DNA from: Gilvimarinus xylanilyticus
GTDB lineage: Bacteria; Pseudomonadota; Gammaproteobacteria; Pseudomonadales; Cellvibrionaceae
Direction: 5' to 3'
NCBI RefSeq assembly: GCF_024195295.1
Contig: NZ_JAMFTH010000001.1
Span: forward strand, 868,001-932,000
Length of the DNA: 64,000 bases
Positions within the stretch are counted from its first letter, which is position 1, and every line of letters starts with the position of its first letter. Positions 35,014 to 46,391 of the stretch are shown here, piece after piece. The notes below the pieces were generated by a model. It was not told the origin of the DNA. It saw nothing but the letters and a program-made list of their open reading frames with translations, and did not search any database. The translations under genes were made by a program, and so were the position numbers.

Positions 35014-36257
35014 ATGTATTTTTAATTGGCGCTTTGGTTTTAACCTTGGTGGCCACGCTTTGTGTTGTTTGGCCACTGTTTGTGCGCAAATCCTACAGCA
35101 CCAGTCGCGACGATCGACTACAGGAAAACATTGCTCTCTACCGCGAACATGAACGCGAGTTACAGCGCTCCCACGAGGCGGGCGATATCGATGCCGCCCA
35201 GCTGGAAAAGCTAACTCTGGAGTTAAAAGCCAACCTGTTGGCCGATCAGCAGGTTCACACGGCGCGATATCAATCTGGTGGCAAGGCGCTGCTGGCGGTC
35301 ATGGCGCTGGCGGTTTGCTTGGGGTCGGTGTGGCTGTACTTTGCTCAAGGCGCCAGTGGTGATGTCGCCTTTACCCAGCTGCAGCGTAAAGTGTTAGAAG
35401 ATAATTTTACCGCCATGCAGGCGGGTGAGCGGCCCGACGCGGCCAAAACTCGCGAGCTGGTCGATAGGCTGCAGGAGCGGGTTAAGGTTCAACCCGACAA
35501 TGCCCAGTACTGGTACCTGTTGGGTAACTACGCCAGCCAGTTGGGGGAGTACCCGCTTGCCATTGAGGGTTATCGCAAAGTTTACGAATTGGCGCCCAAC
35601 GAGCCGGGCAGCGCGTCAGAGCTGGCGCAGGCGCTCTTTCTGGGGGCGGACAATCAAATAACCGAAGAGGTCGCATTTTTAACCGACAAGGCCTTGCAGG
35701 TTGATCCCGACGATACCACCGCCCTGGGGCTGGCGGGTATTCGCGCCTTTGGCGCGCAAGATTACGCCAATGCCGTGCGCTACTGGCAGAGTGCGGCGGA
35801 TTTAACTCCGCCCGGCGCATCGGGCCGACGGGCTCTGTTGGCGGGGGTAGAGCGCGCCCGTGCTGAATTGGAAAAGGGTGGCGCGGCGCAATCCGAGGCG
35901 AGTGCAGACGCCAGCTGGCAGCTGCCGGTAACCGTAACCTTGGCCGATGATTTAGCGATTCCCGATGGCGCTACCTTGTTTGTATTTGTGCGTCAGCACC
36001 AGGGCAGCCCCATGCCGCTCGCGGTGTACCGTACCCCAGCGCGGCAGCTGCCGCTGTCCGTTACTCTGGATGAATCCATGGCCATGACCACGGCAGACAG
36101 ACTCTATAACGCTGGCGCTCTGGAGTTGGTCGCGCGTTTGTCCAACTCCGGGCAGGCGATGCCACAGTCGGGCGATATGGAGGGCAGGGTTGGCCCTCTG
36201 GATGCTGAAGATTTGGCGGGAGAACTGAACGTGGAGATCGATACGGTGCGCCCTTAG
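35010..36257 (+). CDS. ccmI: cytochrome c maturation TPR protein CcmI
   Basis: 415 residues: two N-terminal membrane segments flanking a cytoplasmic coiled-coil loop (YREHERELQRSHEAGDIDAAQLEKL), then TPR repeats (about 145-270; QYWYLLGNYASQLGEYPLAIEGYRKVYEL) and a C-terminal beta domain. CcmI binds apocytochrome c and hands it to CcmF/H. Confidence 0.93.
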   Translation: MNVFLIGALVLTLVATLCVVWPLFVRKSYSTSRDDRLQENIALYREHERELQRSHEAGDIDAAQLEKLTLELKANLLADQQVHTARYQSGGKALLAVMALAVCLGSVWLYFAQGASGDVAFTQLQRKVLEDNFTAMQAGERPDAAKTRELVDRLQERVKVQPDNAQYWYLLGNYASQLGEYPLAIEGYRKVYELAPNEPGSASELAQALFLGADNQITEEVAFLTDKALQVDPDDTTALGLAGIRAFGAQDYANAVRYWQSAADLTPPGASGRRALLAGVERARAELEKGGAAQSEASADASWQLPVTVTLADDLAIPDGATLFVFVRQHQGSPMPLAVYRTPARQLPLSVTLDESMAMTTADRLYNAGALELVARLSNSGQAMPQSGDMEGRVGPLDAEDLAGELNVEIDTVRP

Positions 36258-36480
36258 CGCCGCCAGCGTGCCCTGGCTGGTCAAAACCTGATCGGCTGGG
36301 GGCAAATCCCTGATTCCGCGCGTAAAAACTTCTCACAACCAGTGCGGTAAAGGTGTAAAGCCGCGGGCAAATGTGTAGAATTCTTGGCTTTATCTGGGCA
36401 AAAACATCGCCCCTGTACCGGCGAGCAGAGGCGTTAGCTCTGGGGTCGACGGCAAAGCATATAACGAGTGACAAGGACCT

Positions 36481-39400
36481 ATGCGGTTAAAGTGTATTAA
36501 ATTGGCGGGCTTTAAGTCGTTTGTCGACCCGACCACCGTCAACTTTCCCAGCAATCTGTGCGCGGTTGTAGGCCCTAACGGCTGCGGCAAATCCAATATT
36601 ATCGACGCCGTGCGCTGGGTTATGGGCGAGTCATCGGCCAAAAACCTGCGCGGCGAGTCCATGACCGACGTTATTTTCAACGGCTCGGGCGGACGTAAAC
36701 CCGTGGGGCAGGCCTCCATCGAGCTGGTGTTTGACAACAGCGACGGTTCTCTGGGGGGCGAATACGCGGCCTTTTCCGAAATCTCGATTAAACGCCGGGT
36801 TACCCGCGACGCGCAAAACCAGTATTTTCTTAACGGCGCCAAGTGTCGGCGCCGGGACATCACCGATATTTTCCTGGGCACTGGCCTGGGGCCGCGCAGC
36901 TACGCGATTATCGAGCAGGGCATGATTTCGCGGCTGATCGAGGCAAAACCCGAAGAGCTGCGCGTTTACATCGAAGAGGCGGCGGGTATTTCCAAATACA
37001 AAGAGCGCCGCCGCGATACAGAAAACCGGATGCGCCGTACCCAGGAAAACCTGGAGCGCTTGACCGATATTCGCGACGAGCTGGAGCGCCAGCTGGCACG
37101 CCTGGAGCGCCAGGCCCAGGCGGCGGAAAAGTACACCGAGTTTAAAAAGCAAGAGCGCACCCTCAAAGCCCAGGTGCAGGCGCTCAAATACCGCAACCTG
37201 GATGACCAGGCCAAGGCCAAACAAGAGGCCATCCGCGAACTGGAAATCCAGATGGAATCCTTTGTGACCGGTCAGGTAAACAAAGACACCCAGATTGAAA
37301 AATTCCGCGCCCAGCAGTCCGAGTTCAGCGATAAATTTAACGAAGTTCAGGGCCGTTTTTACGCCATTGGCGCCGACATCGCCCGCATCGAGCAAAGCAT
37401 TAAACACGCCGATGAGCGCAACCGTCAGTTGCAAACCGACATGGAACGCACCGAGCGCGAATCCCGCGAGGCTCGCGAGCGCCTGGAGCAAGACGTCGAG
37501 CGCGAACAGCAATGGCAAGCCGAGCTGCTGGAAATCGAACCCGAGCTGGAGCTAGTCGAGGCCGCCGAGCAAAGCTCCGGCGATTTGCTGCACGAAGCTG
37601 AAGAACTTATGCAGCAGTGGCAGAGCGACTGGGACAGCTTTAACCAGCGCGCCGCCGAGCCGCGCCAGCGCGCCGAGGTGCAGCAATCGCGCATTCAGCA
37701 CCTGGAGCAAGTGCAGACCCGTCTTTTGACCCGGGTGGAAAAGCTGCAGGACGAGAAAAAGGGCCTGGGCGAAAACACCGTCGAAGACGAAGATCTGGCC
37801 ATTGCCCGCGAAGAGCTGGCCGAGCTGGATGTGGAAATGGAAACCCGCCGCGAGGGCAGCGAAAACCTATCCGATCAGCTGGAACAGGCGCGCAATAACA
37901 GCCGCGATATTGCGGACGAACTGGATACCGCCCGCAGTAAGCTGCAGAGCATGCGCGGCCGCCACGCCTCGCTTGAGGCACTGCAACAAGCGGCCCTGGG
38001 CGAAAAAAACAAGGCCGTGACCGAGTGGCTGGAGACCCAATCACTCACCGACGCCCCCCGTCTGGCCGAGCAGGTCACCGTTAACGATGGTTGGGATAAA
38101 GCCCTGGAAACCGTACTGGGTAATACCCTGCAGGCGGTCTGCGTGGATGGCGCCGATCAGGTCGCCGCGACTTTGGAAAGCCTTAGTCAGGGCGAGCTGG
38201 TACTGCTGGATGCCAGCGCCAGCGCGAAAGCGGACGAGGGCAAAGGTCCTCTGTTGGCCGAGCAGGTAAACGCCGACTGGGACGCGGCCGGTTTACTGGC
38301 GGGCATTCATATCGCCGAAGACCTAAACGCGGCCCTGACTCTGCGCGCCACATTAGGCGCGGGCGAGTCTGTGGTCACTCGCGATGGCATTTGGCTGAGC
38401 CCCCACTGGATTAAGGTAGCGCGCGATACCGACGCCAGCGCCGGGGTTATTGCCCGCAAGCAGGAATTAGAAGAGTTAAGCGAAACCATCGCCGAAACGG
38501 AAGCGACGGTACAGGCGTTGCAGGAAAAACTGGAACAAAACCGCGACGAGATCAAAAACCGTGAGCAAGAGCGCGAGAACATGCGCCGCGAGCTGGATGA
38601 TTTAAACAAACGCCACGGTGAGCTGCGCTCCAGCATAAGCGCCAAAGAGGTGCAAATTGAGCAATTAGGCATGCGTAAGTCGCGTCTGGAAAGCGAAATA
38701 CGCGAAGCGCGCGAGCAAATGGAGCAAGAGGCCGAGCAACTGGCCGAAGCCCGGGTGATTTTAAGCGACGCCATTGAAGCCATGGAGGCCGATACCGACG
38801 AGCGCGAAAAACTGCAGGCCCGACGCGAAGATATTCGCGGCAAACTGGACGGCGCGCGGCAAAAGGCCCGCCAGGACAAAGATCGCGCCCACGAGTTACA
38901 GCTGCGCGCCTCGGCCCTGAACACGCAAATCGACAGCATTAAGCTCAGCATTGCCCGCCTGCAGGAGCAGAGCGAAACCCTGACCGAGCGCCGCGAACAA
39001 CTGGCCGAATCCATGGCCGAAAACCGCGACCCGGCCGAAGAGAACAAGCTGGAGCTGGAAGCGCTGCTGGATAAGCGCATTAAGGTTGAAGAGGAGTTAA
39101 ACGAGTCCCGCCGTGCGCTGGAAGGCGTCGAGCACGAATTGCGCGAAGTCGAGCAATCGCGCAACCGCGCCGAGCAAGAAGTGCAGGCGGTGCGTTCGCA
39201 CCTGGAGCAAGAGCGACTGCAGGCGCAAACCTTTGAGGTACAGCGCAAAGCACTGGCCGAACAGCTGGCCGAAGATAACTTCGATTTGCAGACCCTGCTG
39301 GATAACACCCCCGAGGATGCCGAAATGGCGCCTCTGGAAACCGAGCTGGAACAGCTGGCGGCGCGCATCAGCCGCTTGGGGGCGATTAACCTGGCGGCGA

Positions 39401-39990
39401 TCGACGAGTTTAAGTCAGAATCCGAGCGCAAAAACTACCTGGACGCGCAAAACGAAGACTTGCTGGAAGCTTTGGAAACCCTGGAAAACGCGATTAAAAA
39501 GATCGATCGCGAAACCCGCACCCGTTTTAAAGAGACCTTTGATCAGGTCAACGGCGGTTTACAGGAGCTGTTCCCCAAAGTGTTCGGCGGCGGTCACGCC
39601 TATTTGGAACTGACCGGCGAAGATATGCTCGATACCGGTATCGCGATTATGGCGCGCCCACCGGGCAAGCGTAACAGTACGATTCACCTGCTCTCGGGCG
39701 GCGAAAAAGCACTGACGGCCATTGCGCTGGTGTTTTCGATTTTCCGCCTCAACCCCGCACCTTTTTGTATGCTGGATGAGGTGGATGCGCCGCTGGACGA
39801 TGCCAACGTGGGCCGCTACGCCCGCATGGTGGAAGAAATGTCGGCGCAGGTACAATTTATTTACATTACCCACAACAAGATCGCCATGGAAATGGCGCAT
39901 CAGTTAATGGGGGTCACCATGCACGAGCCGGGGGTTTCCCGCTTGGTCACCGTGGATGTAGACGAAGCCGCCGAACTGGCAGCGGTATAA
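36481..39990 (+). CDS. smc: chromosome partition protein SMC
   Basis: 1169 residues, normal for bacterial SMC. N-terminal ATPase half with Walker A GPNGCGKSNIIDAVRWVMGE, long coiled coil (about 170-500), hinge domain (about 510-640, with the TLGAGESVVTRDG region), returning coiled coil, then signature LSGGEKALTAIALVFSIF and Walker B FCMLDEVDAPLDDANV. Acts in chromosome organisation and segregation. Partner genes scpA/scpB are not in the window. Confidence 0.97.
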   Translation: MRLKCIKLAGFKSFVDPTTVNFPSNLCAVVGPNGCGKSNIIDAVRWVMGESSAKNLRGESMTDVIFNGSGGRKPVGQASIELVFDNSDGSLGGEYAAFSEISIKRRVTRDAQNQYFLNGAKCRRRDITDIFLGTGLGPRSYAIIEQGMISRLIEAKPEELRVYIEEAAGISKYKERRRDTENRMRRTQENLERLTDIRDELERQLARLERQAQAAEKYTEFKKQERTLKAQVQALKYRNLDDQAKAKQEAIRELEIQMESFVTGQVNKDTQIEKFRAQQSEFSDKFNEVQGRFYAIGADIARIEQSIKHADERNRQLQTDMERTERESREARERLEQDVEREQQWQAELLEIEPELELVEAAEQSSGDLLHEAEELMQQWQSDWDSFNQRAAEPRQRAEVQQSRIQHLEQVQTRLLTRVEKLQDEKKGLGENTVEDEDLAIAREELAELDVEMETRREGSENLSDQLEQARNNSRDIADELDTARSKLQSMRGRHASLEALQQAALGEKNKAVTEWLETQSLTDAPRLAEQVTVNDGWDKALETVLGNTLQAVCVDGADQVAATLESLSQGELVLLDASASAKADEGKGPLLAEQVNADWDAAGLLAGIHIAEDLNAALTLRATLGAGESVVTRDGIWLSPHWIKVARDTDASAGVIARKQELEELSETIAETEATVQALQEKLEQNRDEIKNREQERENMRRELDDLNKRHGELRSSISAKEVQIEQLGMRKSRLESEIREAREQMEQEAEQLAEARVILSDAIEAMEADTDEREKLQARREDIRGKLDGARQKARQDKDRAHELQLRASALNTQIDSIKLSIARLQEQSETLTERREQLAESMAENRDPAEENKLELEALLDKRIKVEEELNESRRALEGVEHELREVEQSRNRAEQEVQAVRSHLEQERLQAQTFEVQRKALAEQLAEDNFDLQTLLDNTPEDAEMAPLETELEQLAARISRLGAINLAAIDEFKSESERKNYLDAQNEDLLEALETLENAIKKIDRETRTRFKETFDQVNGGLQELFPKVFGGGHAYLELTGEDMLDTGIAIMARPPGKRNSTIHLLSGGEKALTAIALVFSIFRLNPAPFCMLDEVDAPLDDANVGRYARMVEEMSAQVQFIYITHNKIAMEMAHQLMGVTMHEPGVSRLVTVDVDEAAELAAV

Positions 39991-40019
39991 ACGAATTCTC
40001 AGCATTTGGAAGAAAGGTT

Positions 40020-40982
40020 ATGCAAGATTGGCTAACGGTTATCGTCGTTCTGTTAATCGTCGGAATCCTACTGGATGGCTGGCGGCGAATGCGAGCCTCG
40101 CGGCGCGACACTATTCGCGTATCCAGGCGGGCTCGCCAGTACGACTCAGGTGATAGCGAGCCAGTTGAAGAACCCTACACCAGCGAGCTGCCCAACGGCG
40201 GTGCGCGGGTGGTTGCCAAGCGCGAAGTGTTGGACACCCCGGACACTGGCGGGGGTAGCTCAGTCCCCAACCGCGACAGCATTCCGCAACAGGTGACGCT
40301 CAACCTGGACGAATCTGTACCCATGTTAATGGAGTCGGTGGAAGAGCAGGGCGAAGAGCGCACTGAGCCCAGCTTTGGTGAGGCCGACCCGGCGCCTGCG
40401 GCCGAAAGCCGCGATGAGCCAGAGCTTCGCCAAGAACCCTCGTTCAGCGCCCTGCAAGACGACGAGCCCGCGGCTGCGCCAGACCCCGAGCCCCTGCGCT
40501 CTACCGAGCCAACCCACGCGCCGGAACCCGAGCGCGACGCGCAAATGCCCGACGAAGTCATCATTATTAATATCATGGCCCGCGAAGGCGAGGTCTTTGT
40601 GGGCGAAAGCCTTTTGGATGTCCTGCTGCAAGTGGGAATGCGCTACGGCGATATGAATATTTTCCACCGCCACGCCCGTGAAAACGGCGAGGGACCGGTA
40701 CTGTTCAGCCTGGCCAATATGGTCAAGCCCGGCACTTTTGATCTGGATAATATGGCCAGCTTTCAAACCCCGGGTATCAGTTTATTTTTAACCTTGCCCC
40801 TGGCGGTGGATAGCATTAAGGCCTTCGATATTATGCGCGATAGCGCCTGGGCTATTGCCGATGCCATGGGGGGCGAGCTAAAAGACGAAAATCGCAGCGT
40901 CATGACCCGCCAGACCATGGAGCACTGCCGCCAGCGCATTGCCGAGTACGAGCGCAAACGACTGTCGCGCGCCGGCGCCTGA
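40020..40982 (+). CDS. zipA: cell division protein ZipA
   Basis: 320 residues: N-terminal membrane anchor (DWLTVIVVLLIVGILLDGWRRMR), a long acidic/Pro-rich linker (about 30-180) and the C-terminal FtsZ-binding domain (about 185-310; VIIINIMAREGEVFVGESLLDVLLQ, MRYGDMNIFHRH). Tethers FtsZ filaments to the membrane. Located between smc and ligA, the usual gammaproteobacterial order. Confidence 0.95.
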   Translation: MQDWLTVIVVLLIVGILLDGWRRMRASRRDTIRVSRRARQYDSGDSEPVEEPYTSELPNGGARVVAKREVLDTPDTGGGSSVPNRDSIPQQVTLNLDESVPMLMESVEEQGEERTEPSFGEADPAPAAESRDEPELRQEPSFSALQDDEPAAAPDPEPLRSTEPTHAPEPERDAQMPDEVIIINIMAREGEVFVGESLLDVLLQVGMRYGDMNIFHRHARENGEGPVLFSLANMVKPGTFDLDNMASFQTPGISLFLTLPLAVDSIKAFDIMRDSAWAIADAMGGELKDENRSVMTRQTMEHCRQRIAEYERKRLSRAGA

Positions 40983-40991
40983 CACGAATAA

Positions 40992-43037
<2,046 letters not shown>

Positions 43038-43047
43038 GGAGCAAATC

Positions 43048-43473
43048 ATGGATCCCGAATCGATTGTATACGGTTGTATTAAAGACAGCATTCTGGACGC
43101 CGGCCAGGCCGATCGCCAGCGGGTTAACCGCTCGGCCATGCTGTCGCTGCCCAAGGCCGAGCAGTGGCCGTTTCTGTGCCAAGAGATGTTCTCGATGCCC
43201 AACCCGGGGCGAATTAGCGGCAGCTACCAAACCGATGTGATGCACTTTGGCGCTTCCTACAAAGCGGTGGAATACGAGTGGAACCAGTGGATTGACCAGT
43301 TTGAGTCACTGTTGAGCAAAATGTATTGGGTTTCCGCCACGGTACACCTTGAGACCGAGCTGTACGGCACCCATACATTCACCTGGGAGAGCAGCCGCAA
43401 CTATCACGTGCCGGGCTCTGGTGATATGTATGTGCAGTGCGAGTGGAGCCACGAAAATTATTTACGAGCGTAA
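43048..43473 (+). CDS. conserved-looking protein of unknown function
   Basis: 141 residues, start ATG 43048 with GAGGAG at ideal distance. No signal peptide or membrane segment. Aromatic-rich C-terminal half (FTWESSRNYHVPGSGDMYVQCEWSH) suggests a small beta domain. It follows ligA by 10 bp and precedes hemB by 3 bp, so it is in the same transcript. I do not recognise the family. Confidence 0.75.
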   Translation: MDPESIVYGCIKDSILDAGQADRQRVNRSAMLSLPKAEQWPFLCQEMFSMPNPGRISGSYQTDVMHFGASYKAVEYEWNQWIDQFESLLSKMYWVSATVHLETELYGTHTFTWESSRNYHVPGSGDMYVQCEWSHENYLRA

Positions 43474-43476
43474 TTT

Positions 43477-44457
43477 ATGACCGATGTTTACCGTTTTCGC
43501 CGTCGCCGCAAAAGCGCCGCTATGCGTGATTTGGTGCGCGAAAATCACCTGAGCTGCGACGACTTAATTCTGCCCATCTTTGTGCAAGAGGGCATTAGCG
43601 AGCCCGTCACCATCGACAGTATGCCCGGCGTGGTCCGCTACCCCGAATCGCAACTCGCCCAGGCGGTGCAAAGTGCCTGGCAGCTGGGCATTAAGGCCGT
43701 ACTTTTGTTTGGCGTGTCCGAACACAAAGACGATACCGGTTCGGACACCTGGAGTGACCAGGGGCTACTGGCGCGTATGATCAAAACCGCCAAGCAGGCC
43801 GCGCCGGATATGTTGATCATCAGCGATAACTGCTTCTGCGAATACACCAGCCACGGTCATTGTGGCGTGGTGTGCGATCACGATGTCGACAACGACCAAA
43901 CCCTGGCCAACCTGCAAAAGCAGGTGGTTAACTGCGCCCGCGCCGGGGTGGATATGATCGCCCCCTCGGGCATGATGGACGGCATGATTGCCGCTATTCG
44001 CGAGGCCCTGGACACCGCCGGCTTCACCCATATTCCGGTCATGTCTTACTCCACCAAGTTCGCCAGCGCTTTCTACGGCCCGTTTCGCGATGCGGTGGAC
44101 AGCACCTTTAAAGGCAGCCGCAACACCTATCAGATGGACCCGGCCAATGGCCGCGAAGCACTGGCCGAATCCCTGGAGGACGAAGCCCAGGGCGCCGATC
44201 TTTTAATGGTTAAACCCGGTGTCGCCTATTTGGATGTGATTAAAGACATTCGCGACCACAGCTCTCTGCCGCTCGCGGTTTATCACGTAAGCGGTGAATA
44301 CGCCATGATCAAAGCCGCCGCCCAGGCAGGCGTGATTGACGAAAAGGCGATTGTGTTAGAAACCATGACCGCCTTTAAACGCGCGGGCGCCAATTTAATT
44401 ATTACCTACTACGCCCGCGATATCGCCCAGTGGTTACAGTCGCAGGTGGCCTCGTGA
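43477..44457 (+). CDS. hemB: porphobilinogen synthase (delta-aminolevulinate dehydratase)
   Basis: Condenses two 5-aminolevulinate molecules to porphobilinogen in heme synthesis. 326 residues; Schiff-base lysines K194 (YSTKFASAFYGPF) and K246 (LMVKPGVAYLDVI) are at the positions seen in E. coli HemB. The cysteine cluster DNCFCEYTSHGHCGV indicates a zinc-dependent active site. Confidence 0.97.
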   Translation: MTDVYRFRRRRKSAAMRDLVRENHLSCDDLILPIFVQEGISEPVTIDSMPGVVRYPESQLAQAVQSAWQLGIKAVLLFGVSEHKDDTGSDTWSDQGLLARMIKTAKQAAPDMLIISDNCFCEYTSHGHCGVVCDHDVDNDQTLANLQKQVVNCARAGVDMIAPSGMMDGMIAAIREALDTAGFTHIPVMSYSTKFASAFYGPFRDAVDSTFKGSRNTYQMDPANGREALAESLEDEAQGADLLMVKPGVAYLDVIKDIRDHSSLPLAVYHVSGEYAMIKAAAQAGVIDEKAIVLETMTAFKRAGANLIITYYARDIAQWLQSQVAS

Positions 44458-44756
44458 ATAAATCGTTAATCATCGCGCTTATCGCCACCGGCATAGGGGT
44501 GTGCACCCTGGCGGTGGGGCTGTATATTTTAGCCACCACCCCGGCGCCCGCACCCGAGCCCCAGGCGCAGGCCGCAGCGGCCAGCGAACCCATGGCGGTT
44601 ATCCCCCAGTTAAAAAACAGCGATTCGCCCCTGGTGCCCAACGCCGATGCCCCCATGGGCTCTGAGCCCTGGTGCGAGGCTTTAATGGTAAAGCCCGATC
44701 GCGACTGGTCTGAGACCGAATCCCGGCAGTTCGCCCAGCACTGCATTTACGAATAA
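44454..44756 (+). CDS. DUF3012-like membrane-anchored protein
   Basis: 100 residues: one N-terminal membrane segment (LIIALIATGIGVCTLAVGLYIL), an Ala/Pro-rich linker, and a C-terminal domain WCEALMVKPDRDWSETES followed by FAQHC, which fits the DUF3012 pattern of two cysteines and tryptophans. GTG at 44454 overlaps the hemB stop. Function unknown. Confidence 0.72.
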   Translation: MNKSLIIALIATGIGVCTLAVGLYILATTPAPAPEPQAQAAAASEPMAVIPQLKNSDSPLVPNADAPMGSEPWCEALMVKPDRDWSETESRQFAQHCIYE

Positions 44757-44774
44757 TCATCCCGGACACACTCA

Positions 44775-45641
44775 GTGAGCTCGAACTCTAACCTGACGGA
44801 TATTCCCCTGGACCCCAACTCGTTGCAGGCACGGTTTCACCGCCTGCGCAGCAACAAAGCCTTCGAGCTTTTTGTGGTGGGCATTATTGTCTTCTCGGCC
44901 CTGGTGATCGGCGCCAAAACCTACGATATACCGCCGCTACTGTCTCAGGTGATTGTGGTTCTCGACTGGATGATCACCCTGTTCTTTTTGTTTGAGGTGA
45001 CCATTCGCTTTATCGGCGAGCCCCGCAAGCGCGACTTTTTTAAATCCGGCTGGAATATTTTCGACACCTTAATTGTGGTGATCAGTCTGGTGCCCATCGA
45101 AGACAGTGATATGGCGCTTATCGGCCGTCTGATTCGGGTGTTTCGGGTGCTGCGGATGGTGTCCATTATTCCCGAGCTGCGTATGCTGCTTAGCTCGCTG
45201 ATTAAAGCACTGCCGCAGCTGGGATATGTGGCGCTTTTGATGTTCATTATTTTTTATATCTACGGCGCGGTGGGCAGCTTCTTTTTCGCCGATGTTAACG
45301 ACGTACTCTGGGGCGATATCGCCATCAGTATGCTGACGCTGTTTCGGATTATGACGTTCGAGGACTGGACCGACGTCATGTACGAAACCATGGCCGAGTA
45401 TCCGTTCAGTTGGATGTTCTACGTCAGTTTTATCTTCTTAACCGCCATTGCCTTTTTGAATATGATTATCGGCATTGTGGTGAATGTGATCGAGTCGGAA
45501 AACCGCGCCCGTCAAATCGAAGAGGAGGGCGAGCAGCCCGCCCGCTCCGAGCTAGAGGCGCAACTGGTACAGTTGCAAAAATCCGTGGATCAGCTGCTGG
45601 CCCAGCAAGCGACGCAAAGACCGCCGGATAAAAACGACTAG
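44775..45641 (+). CDS. bacterial voltage-gated sodium-channel-like ion transporter
   Basis: 288 residues with six membrane segments. S4 is visible as GRLIRVFRVLRMV with arginines every third residue, the pore helix and selectivity filter are MTFEDWTD, and S6 is IAFLNMIIGIVVNVIE. A C-terminal coiled coil (EAQLVQLQKSVDQLLAQQ) would make the tetramer, as in NaChBac-type channels. The filter differs from the common LESW form by carrying Asp next to the Glu. Start GTG at 44775. Confidence 0.9.
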   Translation: MSSNSNLTDIPLDPNSLQARFHRLRSNKAFELFVVGIIVFSALVIGAKTYDIPPLLSQVIVVLDWMITLFFLFEVTIRFIGEPRKRDFFKSGWNIFDTLIVVISLVPIEDSDMALIGRLIRVFRVLRMVSIIPELRMLLSSLIKALPQLGYVALLMFIIFYIYGAVGSFFFADVNDVLWGDIAISMLTLFRIMTFEDWTDVMYETMAEYPFSWMFYVSFIFLTAIAFLNMIIGIVVNVIESENRARQIEEEGEQPARSELEAQLVQLQKSVDQLLAQQATQRPPDKND

Positions 45642-45675
45642 CACGCGTTTACGCTATGGATTGATACCGGCGCCC

Positions 45676-46245
45676 TTAAAAAAGCTGGGGAAAAAACCGC
45701 TTTAGTTTTCGCTTCAGCGCCTGCTCGGAAATCGGCTTTGCCAAATAGTCGTTTATGCCCCGGTCAATGGCTTCGCGTATTAAAGTGGCCTGAGTGACCG
45801 AGGTGGACATCACAAAAGGCGTGTGCACATATCGCTCTGAGGCTTCCATCGCTTCGTGAACCTCCAGGCCGTTTTTAATCGGCATATTCCAGTCGCACAG
45901 CACCAGATGAAAGGGCAGAGGAGTGTCGTACAGTAGCTTAATCGCACTCTGACCATCGTGAGCCAGGGTGGTGTTGTCAAAGTCCAGGCCTTCCAGCTGG
46001 GTGGCCAGCATTTTCGCGCTGGGCTCATCATCGTCCACCAGTAAAATACGCACATCCTTGCGGCTTTGCGGGCCGGTTTCGACTTTGTGCTCTTCGGCGG
46101 TAAATTTAGCGAGCACTCTTCCCAGCTGGCGGTTCATTTCTTCGCTGGCGGCGTTCGGCGCATCCGTTAGCTTTTTCTCCAACCACTGTTTGCGCTGGCT
46201 CAGCGTCTGGATAATCAGGGCTTTTTCTTCTGCAGTAAATTCCAT
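45676..46245 (-). CDS. single-domain response regulator with N-terminal helical extension
   Basis: 189 residues: a helical N-terminal region (about 1-60) and a CheY-like receiver domain with acidic triad DDDE (71-74), phospho-acceptor D118 in LVLCDWNMP, conserved Thr/Ser and Lys in DYLAKPI. No DNA-binding or enzymatic output domain, so it probably acts by protein contact. No kinase is adjacent. Confidence 0.88.
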   Translation of the reverse strand: MEFTAEEKALIIQTLSQRKQWLEKKLTDAPNAASEEMNRQLGRVLAKFTAEEHKVETGPQSRKDVRILLVDDDEPSAKMLATQLEGLDFDNTTLAHDGQSAIKLLYDTPLPFHLVLCDWNMPIKNGLEVHEAMEASERYVHTPFVMSTSVTQATLIREAIDRGINDYLAKPISEQALKRKLKRFFPQLF

Positions 46246-46391
46246 ATAAAACGTATCGCGTAGAAATGTCAGGGCCTATTAACTATAGCGCAAATCTGTA
46301 TTGGATTGGCCGCCGCTCCAATTTATCACCCATTGTCGGTAAATGGTAAGATTGGTGGCATAAATTGCCCGATTCCCCTCAGGAGCCCCGT

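Noticed and set aside
38307-39431. A 374-codon antisense frame inside smc, and similar long antisense frames at 36631-37518 and in pepN at 14295-14882.
   Set aside because: Composition is Ser/Arg-rich mirror of the Glu/Arg coiled-coil codons, no ribosome-binding site, and the sense genes are complete and certain.
46268-46290. AGGGCCTATTAACTATAGC upstream of the DUF815 gene, similar to the start of the MITE end.
   Set aside because: Only the first few bases match the MITE terminal repeat and there is no opposite end.
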